From: Fodinicola acaciae
Lineage (GTDB): Bacteria; Actinomycetota; Actinomycetes; Mycobacteriales; HKI-0501
DNA length: 64,000 bases
Direction: 5' to 3'
NCBI RefSeq assembly: GCF_010993745.1
Contig: NZ_WOTN01000002.1
Coordinates: 682,001-746,000 of the forward strand
In this document: positions 1-8,303 of the stretch, in pieces
Layout of the letters: each line of letters begins with the position of its first letter
Numbering within the stretch: position 1 is the first letter of the stretch
Translations under genes and position numbers: made by a program
Notes under the pieces: model-generated
Told to the model about the DNA's origin: nothing
The model's input: the letters and a program-made list of their open reading frames with translations, nothing else
Database searches by the model: none

Positions 1-2
1 TC

Positions 3-305
3 ATCCCGACCGTGCTCGCGGTGCGGACGTACGACCAGCTCGTCGACTTCGTGGACTCCTTCGACGGCCGGCGACCGCGCGTGCACGGATTCTTTTCCAT
101 GGTGGACCGGCGCAAAACCCTGCACCGCGAGATCATCGGCACGCTGCCCGCCGACCGTCCGGACGTGAGCGCGACCGGCATTCCGGCCCTGTCCGCGGTC
201 GAGCAGATGGCGGTGCACCGCGCGCCGCTGCCGACCTTCGCGCCGCACAGTCCGGCCACTCGTGCGTACGAGCAGCTGTGGCGCGAACTTGTGCCGCTGC
301 TGTAG
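3..305 (+). CDS. ParA/MinD-family ATPase, C-terminal part
   Basis: The gene enters the window already open; the frame runs from base 3 to the TAG at 303-305 and about 100 residues are visible. They match the C-terminal third of ParA/Soj-type ATPases: a beta-strand ending IPTVLAVRT followed by helix TYDQL, then FFSMVDRRKTLHRE, the segment that follows the last nucleotide-contacting strand in this family. The Walker motifs would lie upstream of the window. ParA ATPases move DNA or protein cargo; without the N-terminus or a ParB partner a chromosome-partition role cannot be separated from an orphan ParA. A short hairpin begins on its last codons. Confidence 0.75.
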   Translation: MPTVLAVRTYDQLVDFVDSFDGRRPRVHGFFSMVDRRKTLHREIIGTLPADRPDVSATGIPALSAVEQMAVHRAPLPTFAPHSPATRAYEQLWRELVPLL

Positions 306-317
306 GGAAAACCCTAC
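302..317 (+). terminator. short hairpin overlapping the parA-like stop codon
   Basis: GTAGGG-AAAA-CCCTAC is a perfect 6-bp stem with an A4 loop that includes the stop codon of the ParA-like gene. No U-run follows. It could be a weak terminator or an RNA-processing site; the call rests only on symmetry and position. Confidence 0.3.
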
Positions 318-404
318 CGCGTCTTCGTCGGCTGACCCTACTCGTCGCCGATCTTTGCCCGTGCCACGCTCCTTTCCGGGATATCACTGCGAAAGGCCTG
401 ACAC

Positions 405-1538
405 ATGTTAAAGGAAATAGCGGTCGCCGCTGTGCTGAGCTTGGTGCCGGCGTCGGCGCCACCGCAGCTGCCGCCGCTCAACGATGCCGTGCTGCGCAAG
501 GCGATCGCCATCCAGCCGACCGACAGGGTGACCGGCGTACAGCTGCGGATCACCGGCACCGCCGGCCACTGGTCCGGCACCTCCGGCGTCGGCGACGTAC
601 GCACCGGTGCGCCGGTGCCGGCCAACGGCCGTTTCCGGATCGGCAGCATCAGCAAGGTTTTCACCGCCGCCGTCGTGCTTCAGCTGGCTGCCGAACACAA
701 AGTCGACGTCGGCCAGACCGTGCAGCACTATTTGCCCGGCCTGTTGCCTGACAACATTGCGCCGGTCACCGTCGGACAGCTGCTCGACCACACCAGCGGC
801 CTGCCCAATGACGACAGCCCGTACGAGACGACCGGCGACGCGGCCTGGTTTGTCCAGCACCGCTTCGACAGCTGGACGCCGGCGCAGATCATCGCGATCG
901 ACACGCGGCACCCAATGCGGTTCACGCCCGGCACGAAACAACAATATGCCGGCATCAACTACTATCTGGCCGGCCTGCTGATCGAGAAAATCACCGGCGA
1001 CACGTACGCACACGCCGTCCAGGCGCGGATCATCACGCCTCTCGGCCTGCGCGACACGTCCGTGCCGGGGATGAACGATCCGCGGATCCCCGGACCGCAC
1101 TCGCACGGATACGTTGAAGTCAAAGGAAAACTCGTCGACATCACCGAGCAGATCCCATGGCCGTGGGCCGAAGGTGGGATGATCTCCAGTGCCGCCGACC
1201 TCGACCGCTTTCTCGGTGCGCTGTTCACCGGCCGCGTCGTGCCGGCCAGTGAGCTCGACCGGATGTTCACCCTGCCGGACGTGCCGTACGCGGACAACAC
1301 CAACTGCCCGGGTGGACGTGCCTGCTTCAGCATGGGACTGATGAAGGCGACGCTGCCGGGCACCGATCTTTTCGCCTGGGGCAAGACAGGATCGAGGCCT
1401 GGCTACACGTCCGGGTTTTTCGCCACGCGCGGCCTGGAGCGTCGAGCCGTCTACGTGCTGAACTCGACCGGCAACAAGGACGGCTCGGACATGCCGTTCG
1501 TACTAAGGATTGCTTCGGCCACTTTCCTCGGCAAGTGA
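405..1538 (+). CDS. secreted serine hydrolase, beta-lactamase/DD-peptidase fold
   Basis: A 377-residue protein of the class C beta-lactamase/DD-peptidase superfamily (serine hydrolase). Residues 1-18 form a short signal peptide ending PASA. The nucleophile motif is SISK (81-84), followed by the family signature DHTSGLP (near 128-134) and the third motif KTG (327-329). The second motif reads YAG (181-183) where most relatives have Y-x-N, so activity could be altered. The ATG at 405 has GAAAGG 8 nt upstream. Members of this family act outside the membrane on peptidoglycan stems, D-amino peptides or esters, and sequence does not tell which. The last 36 nt overlap tail-to-tail with the gene on the other strand. 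Confidence 0.85.
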   Translation: MLKEIAVAAVLSLVPASAPPQLPPLNDAVLRKAIAIQPTDRVTGVQLRITGTAGHWSGTSGVGDVRTGAPVPANGRFRIGSISKVFTAAVVLQLAAEHKVDVGQTVQHYLPGLLPDNIAPVTVGQLLDHTSGLPNDDSPYETTGDAAWFVQHRFDSWTPAQIIAIDTRHPMRFTPGTKQQYAGINYYLAGLLIEKITGDTYAHAVQARIITPLGLRDTSVPGMNDPRIPGPHSHGYVEVKGKLVDITEQIPWPWAEGGMISSAADLDRFLGALFTGRVVPASELDRMFTLPDVPYADNTNCPGGRACFSMGLMKATLPGTDLFAWGKTGSRPGYTSGFFATRGLERRAVYVLNSTGNKDGSDMPFVLRIASATFLGK

Positions 1539-2276
1539 CTGGACGGCCTTCGTGAAGCCGGCCATCGCCGCGCGATAGAAACGCGGTCCGTAGGACACCC
1601 TCGCCACCCCCAGCTCCCGCAATGTGGCCAGGTCGAGGTCGTCGCTGGTGTTTCCGTTGACGGGACAGGACAACTCGGTGACCAGGGTGGCGATGGTGTG
1701 CTTGTCGCGTACGCCGATCGGATAGACGCAGTCCGCTCCGGCGTCCCGATAGAGCCGTCCGCGTCGTACCGTTTCCTCGATCCGCTTCTCTTCGGAGATG
1801 CCGCCGCTCGGAAGGAATGTGTCGACGCGCGCGTTCACCACGATCGGGACGCCGGCGTCGCGCGAGGCCGAGCGTACGCCGGCCAGCCACTCGGCCTGCT
1901 TTTCCGCGTCGCGCAGGCCACCTGCCAGGTGGTCGGTGTCCTCCAGGTTGCAGCCGACCGCACCGGTGTCGAGCAGCCGGTCGACCAGCTCGCGCGGCCG
2001 CATGCCATAGCCGCCCTCGGCGTCGACCGTGACCGGCACCGGCACGGCTCGCGCGATCCGGCTCGCCGCGGCGAACATCTCCTGCCACGGAGCCTGCTCG
2101 CCGTCGGGATAGCCGAGCATCGCCGACACGGCGGCGCTGGCGGTCGCCACCGCCGGAAAGCCGGCGTCGGCCACGATCTTCGCGCTGGTCGCGTCCCACA
2201 CGTTGGCCAGCACGAGCATTTCGCCGCTGTGCAGTTCGCGAAGCCGGTCCGCGCGTGCCGCGAGGTCGTCAGGCAT
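1503..2276 (-). CDS. isocitrate lyase/PEP mutase superfamily enzyme
   Basis: A 257-residue single-domain TIM-barrel protein. Visible family features are VWDATSAKIVADAGF near the N-terminus, the metal-site strand VDAEGGYG (84-91, DAE where relatives often have DAD), NLED (110-113) and NARVDTF (148-154). It lacks the EDK-x5-NS signature of true phosphonopyruvate-forming PEP mutases and the KKCGH loop of isocitrate lyase, so it belongs to the broad group of C-C bond lyases acting on small carboxylates; the substrate is unknown. ATG at 2276 has GGAGG upstream. It lies 56 nt behind the MocR gene on the same strand, with an inverted repeat between them, and may be the target of that regulator. Confidence 0.8.
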   Translation of the reverse strand: MPDDLAARADRLRELHSGEMLVLANVWDATSAKIVADAGFPAVATASAAVSAMLGYPDGEQAPWQEMFAAASRIARAVPVPVTVDAEGGYGMRPRELVDRLLDTGAVGCNLEDTDHLAGGLRDAEKQAEWLAGVRSASRDAGVPIVVNARVDTFLPSGGISEEKRIEETVRRGRLYRDAGADCVYPIGVRDKHTIATLVTELSCPVNGNTSDDLDLATLRELGVARVSYGPRFYRAAMAGFTKAVQSLAEESGRSNP

Positions 2277-2294
2277 GTGTGTCCTCCAAAGTTC

Positions 2295-2318
2295 GGTGTC
2301 TCATCACGGGCAGACACC
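2295..2318. promoter_or_regulatory. inverted repeat between MocR gene and PEP-mutase-family gene
   Basis: GGTGTCT (2295-2301) and AGACACC (2312-2318) form a perfect 7-bp inverted repeat with a 10-nt spacer in the 56-nt gap upstream of the PEP-mutase-family gene. Position suits an operator for the adjacent MocR protein or an attenuator hairpin. Inference from symmetry only. Confidence 0.35.
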
Positions 2319-2332
2319 ATCGCCGTCGCAAA

Positions 2333-3724
2333 CTAGTCGGTCCGCAGCGTCGACGCGAGCAGGCTCACGGCCTCGGCCATCGATCTTTCGGTGACGTTGG
2401 CGTAACTCAGGACGAAACCGCTCCTGCCGTCCGTGTCGCGGCGATAGCGTACGAGGGGAGTCACCGCGAGGCCGCGGGACAGCGCTCTGGCCGCGATCGC
2501 GTATTCGTCGAGCTGCCTGGCAAACTCGACCACCAGGTGCAGGCCGGCGGCGACGCCGCGTACGGTGGCGCCCGGCAGCTGCCGGGCGATTTCGGCGACC
2601 AGAGTGTCGCGCCGGCGCCGATAGGTGGTCCAGGTGCGCCGCAGGTGGCGGTCGTACGCGCCGGACTCGACCAGCCGGGCGAAGGCCAGCTGCTCCAATG
2701 TGGACGGTCGGCTGCCGTCGCGCAGCAGCCGGTCTGTCACCGCCGCCGCGATGGTGGCCGGCGCGACCAGCCAGCCGATCCTGATGGCCGGCGACAGTGT
2801 TTTGCTGACAGAGCCGACATAACAGACCCGACCTGGATCCTCCGGCTGGAGCGCGCCGACCGGTTTGTTGTCGAAGCGGTATTGCGCGTCGTAGTCGTCC
2901 TCGATCACCAGGGCGCCGGTCTTCCTGGCCCAGGCGACAATGTCGTCGCGGCGTCGGCGAGAAAGCACGACACCTTGCGGAAACTGATGCGCGGGTGACA
3001 CGATCACCGCCGCTTCGTCGCCGAGTTTGCGCACTCTGAGGCCGTTTTCGTCGACCGGCACCGGATGGGTCGCGAGGCCGGCCTCCGTCACCGCCGCCGG
3101 CAGCCGCGGCCAGCCGGGATCCTCGATGGCGACAGTTTTGGCTCCATTGTTGGCAAGCACGTGCGAGAGCAACGACACGGCATGGGTGACCCCGGACGTG
3201 ACGACCAACTCGGCCGGCCCGACACGGACGCCGCGCGTACGGGCCAGATATCCGGCCAGCAGGTGCCGCAGCTGCGGACTTCCGGCCGGATCGCTGGACC
3301 GTAACGTGCCGCGCGGTGTCCCCGACAGAGCCTCGCCCATCGCGGTCAACCAGGCGGCCCGCGGAAAAGCCGTCAACTCCGGCACTCCTGGCCGCAGGTC
3401 GAAACGCGGCTCGGTCCTGACCGGTGTTCGCGGCGGTGCGGCGGCGTTTCCGGTCGCCGCGACGCGCGTGCCAGATCCGACGGTCGCGGTCAGCACACCT
3501 TCGGCCAGCAGGACCTGATATGCCTCCGTCACGACCCACCGCGAACACGCCAGGTCGGCAGCGAGCGTACGCGTGGCGGGCAGCCGCGCACCGGCCGGCA
3601 GCCGGGATTCCGTTATGGCGCCACGAATCGCTTCCGCCAGCCGGAGGTGCAGCGGCCGCCTGTCCCGCGCGATCCGCAGAAAAACCTCGGTCGGCCCCGC
3701 CGAAAGCCGTACGTCGCGAGTCAG
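2333..3724 (-). CDS. MocR-type GntR/aminotransferase regulator, apparent CTG start
   Basis: A MocR/PdxR-type regulator: N-terminal GntR winged helix (about residues 15-80) joined to a type I aminotransferase-like domain that binds PLP. The PLP lysine is in SVSKTLSP (K308), and DDYDAQYR lies earlier in the same domain. The first ATG/GTG/TTG in frame is the GTG at 3532, but starting there would cut through the winged helix: the upstream codons still read LHLRLAEAIRGAI and LPATRTLAADLACSR, typical GntR sequence. No canonical start exists in that stretch. CTG at 3724-3722, preceded by GAGG 6 nt upstream, gives a full 463-residue MocR. It begins 11 nt after the stop of the ferritin-like gene, so it may be read from the same mRNA. 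Confidence 0.8.
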   Translation of the reverse strand: MTRDVRLSAGPTEVFLRIARDRRPLHLRLAEAIRGAITESRLPAGARLPATRTLAADLACSRWVVTEAYQVLLAEGVLTATVGSGTRVAATGNAAAPPRTPVRTEPRFDLRPGVPELTAFPRAAWLTAMGEALSGTPRGTLRSSDPAGSPQLRHLLAGYLARTRGVRVGPAELVVTSGVTHAVSLLSHVLANNGAKTVAIEDPGWPRLPAAVTEAGLATHPVPVDENGLRVRKLGDEAAVIVSPAHQFPQGVVLSRRRRDDIVAWARKTGALVIEDDYDAQYRFDNKPVGALQPEDPGRVCYVGSVSKTLSPAIRIGWLVAPATIAAAVTDRLLRDGSRPSTLEQLAFARLVESGAYDRHLRRTWTTYRRRRDTLVAEIARQLPGATVRGVAAGLHLVVEFARQLDEYAIAARALSRGLAVTPLVRYRRDTDGRSGFVLSYANVTERSMAEAVSLLASTLRTD

Positions 3725-3735
3725 CTCACACCTCG

Positions 3736-4920
3736 CTACATGAAGTTTCGGGTGTGCAGCGCGGAAAGCTCGGCGGCCTCGTCGGCGGGAAAGCCCAGAT
3801 GCACCAGTCGCCGCTGCCGGCCGTCGTCCATCTCGGCCTGAAGTTTGCGTACGGCGTCATAGCCCTTGGCGATCGCGGCCGGTGTCCAGTCGCCGGCGGC
3901 GAGGACGACCAGCGAGTCGAACACGTCCTGGTTGAGCCCGGCCGTGTCGACCAGCGCGGCATATCGGCGCTCCACGGCGGCGCGCATGCGCGTACGCACC
4001 GACGGGTCTTTCTCGGCCTGGTATCGCAGATGTGCCACACCAAACGCGACATGCCTCGCTTCGTCCCGCCGGGCCAGCCGGGTGATCTGGCGGGTGACCG
4101 GATCCGGCGCGTGGTCGTCCAGGAATTCCAGCAGGTTGAGGAAACTTCCCTCGCCGAGCACGGAAAGCAGGAAGGAGGCCATGGAAAACTCGGCCTCGGT
4201 GAGCAGGGTGGCGAGCGACTCGCGGCCGCTCACCGACGAGGTGCCGAGCTCGCCGCCGCGCAGCAGCGCCCGCCGGGTGAAGACCTCCAGGTGACGCGCT
4301 TCGTCGGCGGCCTGCACGGCCAGCAACTGCAGGACTTCGCGGAAATGCGGATGAACCCTGGCCAGCAGCTTGGCCGGGATGACCAAGGCCGCCTGTTCGT
4401 TTTCGATCAGGTAGGTCATGACCTGGACGACAGCGCGCTCGATGTCGTCCTGCAGCGCGAAATCGGCGCGCCAGTCGACCGCCGCGTCCGGGTCCCACTG
4501 CGCCGAGGCGGCGTGTGCGTAGAGTGCCGGCGCTATCTCGGCCCACACGAGGTCGCGGTCGGCGATGTCGAAAGGCGCCGATGGTCCGCCGGACTCGACC
4601 AGAGCGCCGCGCACGGCCAGACCCCAGTCCGCGCGCGGCTTCGCGACGATGCCGTCCGCTCCGGGACCGCCGGCACGTTGCGCGTCGGCCCACCGGTCGA
4701 CATCGGCGCGTCCACGGACGATCCGCGCGCGTACGCCCGGCTCGTCCACGTCATGTGCCTGGTGGCCGGCCTGCCGGCACCAGGCTTTCAGGTGCATCGT
4801 CAACGCCGGATCGCTGCCGGTGACCCGAAGTTCGTCACCGGGGGCGAGGCGCTGGAGCGCGCGCTGCACCAACAAATGAGCGCCCTGCTCGAAACCGAGG
4901 CCCTCCAGGTCGAGAATCAC
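3736..4920 (-). CDS. TusA-like domain fused to ferritin-like diiron domain
   Basis: A 394-residue two-domain protein. Residues 1-65 look like the TusA/SirA sulfur-carrier fold (LDLEGLGF at 3-10, then APGDELRV and KAWCRQAGH), but the Cys-Pro of TusA is replaced by Phe-Glu at 10-11, so the sulfur-carrying residue is absent. After a linker with RWADAQRAGG, residues 130-390 are an all-helical ferritin-like domain with two DEARH motifs (206-210 and 286-290) plus acidic helices ENEQ (173-176) and GEGSF (256-260), the ligand pattern of a diiron oxidase/oxygenase. Start is GTG at 4920, overlapping the upstream gene by 4 nt (GTGA), so the two are translationally coupled. The substrate is unknown. Confidence 0.75.
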   Translation of the reverse strand: MILDLEGLGFEQGAHLLVQRALQRLAPGDELRVTGSDPALTMHLKAWCRQAGHQAHDVDEPGVRARIVRGRADVDRWADAQRAGGPGADGIVAKPRADWGLAVRGALVESGGPSAPFDIADRDLVWAEIAPALYAHAASAQWDPDAAVDWRADFALQDDIERAVVQVMTYLIENEQAALVIPAKLLARVHPHFREVLQLLAVQAADEARHLEVFTRRALLRGGELGTSSVSGRESLATLLTEAEFSMASFLLSVLGEGSFLNLLEFLDDHAPDPVTRQITRLARRDEARHVAFGVAHLRYQAEKDPSVRTRMRAAVERRYAALVDTAGLNQDVFDSLVVLAAGDWTPAAIAKGYDAVRKLQAEMDDGRQRRLVHLGFPADEAAELSALHTRNFM

Positions 4921-5759
4921 GGTGCGTATTCCACCGCCGTCACCTTTCCGTCCTTGTCGTAGAAGCCTTCTTCGTCGACCGCGGCATCCAGGAGCCCGTA
5001 GCCGCTCCTTCGCCCGTCCCGCCAGGCGGTCAGGCCTTCCAGGTCGAGCAGCGGACGGACCTCGGGATCCGCGTACGACATGGAAAGCAGCAGGTCGCCG
5101 AAGGTCGTCACCAGCTCGGCCGGAGCCGTGTCGATCACCGTCAGGTTGCAGTGGTCGTACGAGCCGGTCTGTGCGATCACCCGCGTGCTGCCGGCCGGAA
5201 TGGTGCCTTCGCGGCCAAACAGCAGGTGGTTGCCGTCGATCACGGCGGCCGCCTCGACCTCGCCGGCCAGCAACGCACGCACGGCATCGCGCTCGCCACC
5301 GATGTGGTCGCCGTGCAGGCCGACACCGACGTCGAACCGCCGGACTTTCAGTTGGTCGCCAACCGCCTGGCGCAGGTGCGAGCGGGGGATCAGGGTGGCC
5401 TGCGGCGAGTCGACCGCGCCGAGGCCCACCACCCGACCGGCCAGCTCGGACGCCGCCTGATAGCTGGAATCGTTGCGTACCAACACAACCGAGGTCAGGT
5501 CGCGGTCGGTGTCGCGCATCACCAGCGGCCGCACCTCGCGGCCGGCGGCCTTTGCCAGCCGGTCGGACCGCAGCCAGGCCAGCGGCGAGTTCCAGGCCGC
5601 GTGGATGCGGCCGGTGACCAGATCCTCGGCCTGCCGCTCGTAATGCGAGTAGAGGACGAAGTCAAACGGCAGGCCGCGGCTGCGCAGCCAGGCGCGGAAG
5701 CCGCTCCAGATCGTCACCACCTTCGGGTCGTACGCGACCGCACCCATCAGCAGCGTCAT
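4917..5759 (-). CDS. PhnD/SsuA-like periplasmic-binding-fold protein without signal peptide
   Basis: A 280-residue type II binding-protein fold of the PhnD (phosphonate/phosphite ABC transporter) group: MGAVAYDPKVVTIWSGF opens directly on the first strand, DLVTGRIHAAWNSPLAW is the conserved ligand-loop region, and SGYGLLDAAV lies near the end. There is no signal peptide or lipobox, and no ABC permease or ATPase nearby, so it is probably cytoplasmic and not part of an importer. ATG at 5759 has AAGGG about 8 nt upstream. It is coupled by a GTGA overlap to the TusA/ferritin-like fusion, suggesting that it binds or presents a small ligand for that putative diiron enzyme. Family assignment is good; function is inference. 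Confidence 0.75.
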   Translation of the reverse strand: MTLLMGAVAYDPKVVTIWSGFRAWLRSRGLPFDFVLYSHYERQAEDLVTGRIHAAWNSPLAWLRSDRLAKAAGREVRPLVMRDTDRDLTSVVLVRNDSSYQAASELAGRVVGLGAVDSPQATLIPRSHLRQAVGDQLKVRRFDVGVGLHGDHIGGERDAVRALLAGEVEAAAVIDGNHLLFGREGTIPAGSTRVIAQTGSYDHCNLTVIDTAPAELVTTFGDLLLSMSYADPEVRPLLDLEGLTAWRDGRRSGYGLLDAAVDEEGFYDKDGKVTAVEYAP

Positions 5760-5962
5760 GAATTATCCCTTCAGGACAACGGAAGCCCGAGGTTAGCCCG
5801 GCCGGTGAGGCCGCGCCACGCTCCAAGCTGCCTGCCGGGATTGTCGGCCGACGGGACACGCCGTTGATGCGCATAATTTGTGTGGATTGGCCGAATTCGG
5901 TAGCTTTTGCGGCGCACTTACCGTCCGTGAGTGCGAGCGGACTGACTGGATTCGGGGAGCAC

Positions 5963-6685
5963 GTGCGAGGCGACGCGGCAGTGAGCGGAGGTGCGCGACC
6001 GCGCCTTCCCATCGCGTTGCTGCGACTCGCGATCCTTGCCGGCCTGGCGCTTGGCGGCTGGCTGCTGATGAGTACGGCCGCCGCGTACGCCGACACAGTC
6101 ACGCACGATGACGCGCCGCCGCCGATCGACCTGTCCGGAGCGGCGGCTCGGGCCGTACGCCTCGCCGCGGAGATCGACCGGGGACCGCGGGCCAACCAGC
6201 TGATCAGCAGGATCACTCGCGAGCTGCCGACGGACGTCGTGGACACCGTGCTGGGGCCGAAGTCGCCGGTGCGGAAAGTGCCGGTGGTCGGGTCCGTGGT
6301 CGGCGCCGTGACGCCACCGATCGCCGACCAGCCGGCCAAGCCGGCGCCGCCGACGACCAAACGCCCGGCAACGTCGACGCCGATCGCGCAGCCGGTCAAG
6401 AGCTCGTTCGGCGAGCGGTCGTACGTCTCGTTCGTCCAGCGGCCAGTGCCGCATCCGGCGCCTCACGACGCGGCCGCGCCAGTGCCGGCGCCGCCGCACG
6501 CCCCGGAAGGTCCGCCGTGCGCGGCCCCGATCGGCACGAGTGCGCCGGTGGTCTCCCCAAACGGTCCGGTCGCGGTCACCGAGTCCGCGCTGCATCTGCT
6601 TCCCGCGTCCAGCTGCCGCCATGTCGCGGCGCCAGACCGGCATTCGCCGGCCGACGCGACCCGGCCGGCCGTCTCGCCGGACTAG
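5963..6685 (+). CDS. exported Pro/Ala-rich protein upstream of chaplin-like gene
   Basis: I do not recognise this 240-residue protein. It has a basic N-terminus, one strongly hydrophobic stretch (LRLAILAGLALGGWLLMS, about residues 20-37) followed by AAAYADT that could be a signal-peptidase site, then a Pro/Ala/Val-rich low-complexity region with repeated PP and PA. Near the C-terminus a single Cys occurs in PPCAAP and another in SSCRH. GTG at 5963 with GGGGAG close upstream is chosen; the frame stays open back to 5864 but that part reads as promoter DNA. It lies 78 nt upstream of the chaplin-like gene and has a similar exported design, so the two may contribute to the cell surface. Confidence 0.6.
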   Translation: MRGDAAVSGGARPRLPIALLRLAILAGLALGGWLLMSTAAAYADTVTHDDAPPPIDLSGAAARAVRLAAEIDRGPRANQLISRITRELPTDVVDTVLGPKSPVRKVPVVGSVVGAVTPPIADQPAKPAPPTTKRPATSTPIAQPVKSSFGERSYVSFVQRPVPHPAPHDAAAPVPAPPHAPEGPPCAAPIGTSAPVVSPNGPVAVTESALHLLPASSCRHVAAPDRHSPADATRPAVSPD

Positions 6686-6717
6686 CGGGCAACGGATTTC
6701 CAAGCAGCAGACCGTTT

Positions 6718-6740
6718 CCTGGCGCGTACGCCAGGCTTTC
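6718..6740 (+). terminator. hairpin between exported protein and chaplin-like gene
   Basis: CCTGGCG-CGTA-CGCCAGG (6718-6735) is a perfect 7-bp stem with a 4-nt loop followed by CTTTC. It ends 28 nt before the GTG of the chaplin-like gene. It could terminate or attenuate transcription so that the two genes are expressed at different levels. Confidence 0.55.
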
Positions 6741-6763
6741 CACCGATCTCAAAGGAGAGATTC

Positions 6764-8251
6764 GTGAACATCTGGGTTCGTCGTTCCATCCAGGCCATGA
6801 TCCTGACCGGCGGCTTTGTCGTACTCGGCGCCACCGCGGCGCAGGCGCACGAGCTGGCCGCGACCGACACGCCGTCGGTGCAGTCGGTCGTGCGGTCCGT
6901 CTCGCAGATCGCGCCGGTCAACCTGCCGGCCGCGCACAAGCCGGCGGCGGTCACCCGCAGCCACGGCGGGGGTGGCGCCACCGCGACCGGCGTGACCAGC
7001 GGCGCGCACTCGATCCTGGGCGGCAACCAGATCCAGGCGCCGGTCAACGCGCCGGTGAACATCACACACAACGCGGTCGCGGCCGGCGGATTCGCCGCTG
7101 CGCCAGGCGGCAGGGCCGCGAAGACGCAGATGGCCGCTGGTGGCGGCGGTGGCGCGACCGCGACCGGCGTGACCGACGGCACCGGTTCGATCGGTGGCGG
7201 CAACCAGGTCCAGGCTCCGGTGAACGCTCCGGTGACGGTCTGCGGCAACGCGATCGCCGTCATCGGCAAGGCCATCGCCGGCTGTGACACCGGCAGCGGT
7301 GGCGCCGGCAGTGCGACGGCAAAGGGTACGACCAGCGGCGCGCACTCCATCGTCGGTGGCAACCAGGTGCAGGCCCCGGTCAACGCGCCGGTCACCGTAT
7401 GTGGCAACGCGATCGCCGCGGTCGGCGGCGCGCTGGCCGGTTGTGAGGTGCACGGCGGCAGCGGCTCCGGCGGCGCGATCGCCGACGCCAAGAGCGACGG
7501 CACCGGTTCGATCGGTGGCGGCAACCAGGTGCAGGCTCCGCTGCCCGTACCGCTGCCGGTCAACGCCCCGTCCACCACCTGCGGCAACGCCGTCGGCGCA
7601 CTCGGCAAGGCGGCGGCTGGCTGCAAGGTGAGCGGCTCCGGCAACGGCAGCGCGGTCGCCAAGGCCCAGACCAGCGGCAAGGACTCCGTGGTCGGTGGTA
7701 ACCAGGTGCAGGCCCCGGTCAACGCGCCGGTCACCGTATGTGGCAACGCGATCGGCAACGCGCTCGCCGGATGCAAGACCGGCGGCGGCTCCGGCGCCGG
7801 CGCGGTCGCCAACGGCAAGACGGACGGAACGCACTCCGTGGTCGGTGGCAACCAGGTCCAGGTGCCGGTCAACGCTCCGGTGACCGTCTGCGGCAACGCC
7901 GGCGCGGCGCTCGGCAAGGCGCTGGCCGGCTGCAAGGTCGGCGGCGGCAACGGCGGCGCGACCGCGACCGGTGACACCAGCGGCACCGGCTCGGTCGGTG
8001 GCGGCAACCAGGCGCAGGCTCCGGTCAACGCGCCGGTCACCGTGTGCGGCAACGCCGTCGCCGCGATCGGCAAGGCGATCGCCGGCTGCCTGACCGGCAA
8101 GGGCAGCGGCAGCGGCTCCGGCCCGGCCCTGATGGCGACCTCCTCGACGACCTCCTCGGTCCCTGGTGTCGCCGCTGGCGTGGTGGCGCTGCTGGCGCTG
8201 GTCGGCAGCGGGCTGACGACCTCCGTCGTACGCCGCTTCAAGCGGGCCTGA
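6764..8251 (+). CDS. chaplin-like surface protein with seven tandem repeats
   Basis: A 495-residue exported protein. Residues 1-28 are a signal peptide ending AQA. Seven repeats of about 50 residues follow, starting near 82, 141, 194, 247, 306, 357 and 408, each built around GGNQVQAPVNAPVTVCGNA and joined by Gly/Ser linkers. This closely resembles the chaplin core (GN-x-QVPV-x-VPVNVCGN) of streptomycetes, amyloid-forming proteins that coat aerial hyphae. Repeats 2-7 carry a Cys pair (160/174, 213/227, 273/287, 326/337, 377/390, 429/442), one disulfide each; repeat 1 has none. The tail is a hydrophobic helix (468-483) ending RRFKRA, like a sortase substrate, but without clear LPxTG/LAxTG. GTG start has AAGGAGAG 4 nt upstream. 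Confidence 0.85.
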   Translation: MNIWVRRSIQAMILTGGFVVLGATAAQAHELAATDTPSVQSVVRSVSQIAPVNLPAAHKPAAVTRSHGGGGATATGVTSGAHSILGGNQIQAPVNAPVNITHNAVAAGGFAAAPGGRAAKTQMAAGGGGGATATGVTDGTGSIGGGNQVQAPVNAPVTVCGNAIAVIGKAIAGCDTGSGGAGSATAKGTTSGAHSIVGGNQVQAPVNAPVTVCGNAIAAVGGALAGCEVHGGSGSGGAIADAKSDGTGSIGGGNQVQAPLPVPLPVNAPSTTCGNAVGALGKAAAGCKVSGSGNGSAVAKAQTSGKDSVVGGNQVQAPVNAPVTVCGNAIGNALAGCKTGGGSGAGAVANGKTDGTHSVVGGNQVQVPVNAPVTVCGNAGAALGKALAGCKVGGGNGGATATGDTSGTGSVGGGNQAQAPVNAPVTVCGNAVAAIGKAIAGCLTGKGSGSGSGPALMATSSTTSSVPGVAAGVVALLALVGSGLTTSVVRRFKRA

Positions 8252-8268
8252 CGGCTGGTCGATAGAGA

Positions 8269-8298
8269 GGAAAGGCCCGGCGCGCGCCGGGCCTTTCC
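8269..8298. terminator. bidirectional terminator
   Basis: A perfect 30-nt palindrome with arms of GGAAAGGCCCGGCG and its complement lies between the convergent chaplin-like gene and the TauE-family gene. The A-rich and T-rich ends give a short U-run in either direction, as expected of a two-way intrinsic terminator. Confidence 0.85.
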
Positions 8299-8303
8299 GT
8301 GTC

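Noticed and set aside
1503-5759. Phosphonate metabolism locus (PEP-mutase-family enzyme plus PhnD-like protein)
   Set aside because: The enzyme lacks the EDK-x5-NS signature of PEP mutase, the PhnD-like protein lacks export signals, and no other phosphonate genes are present.
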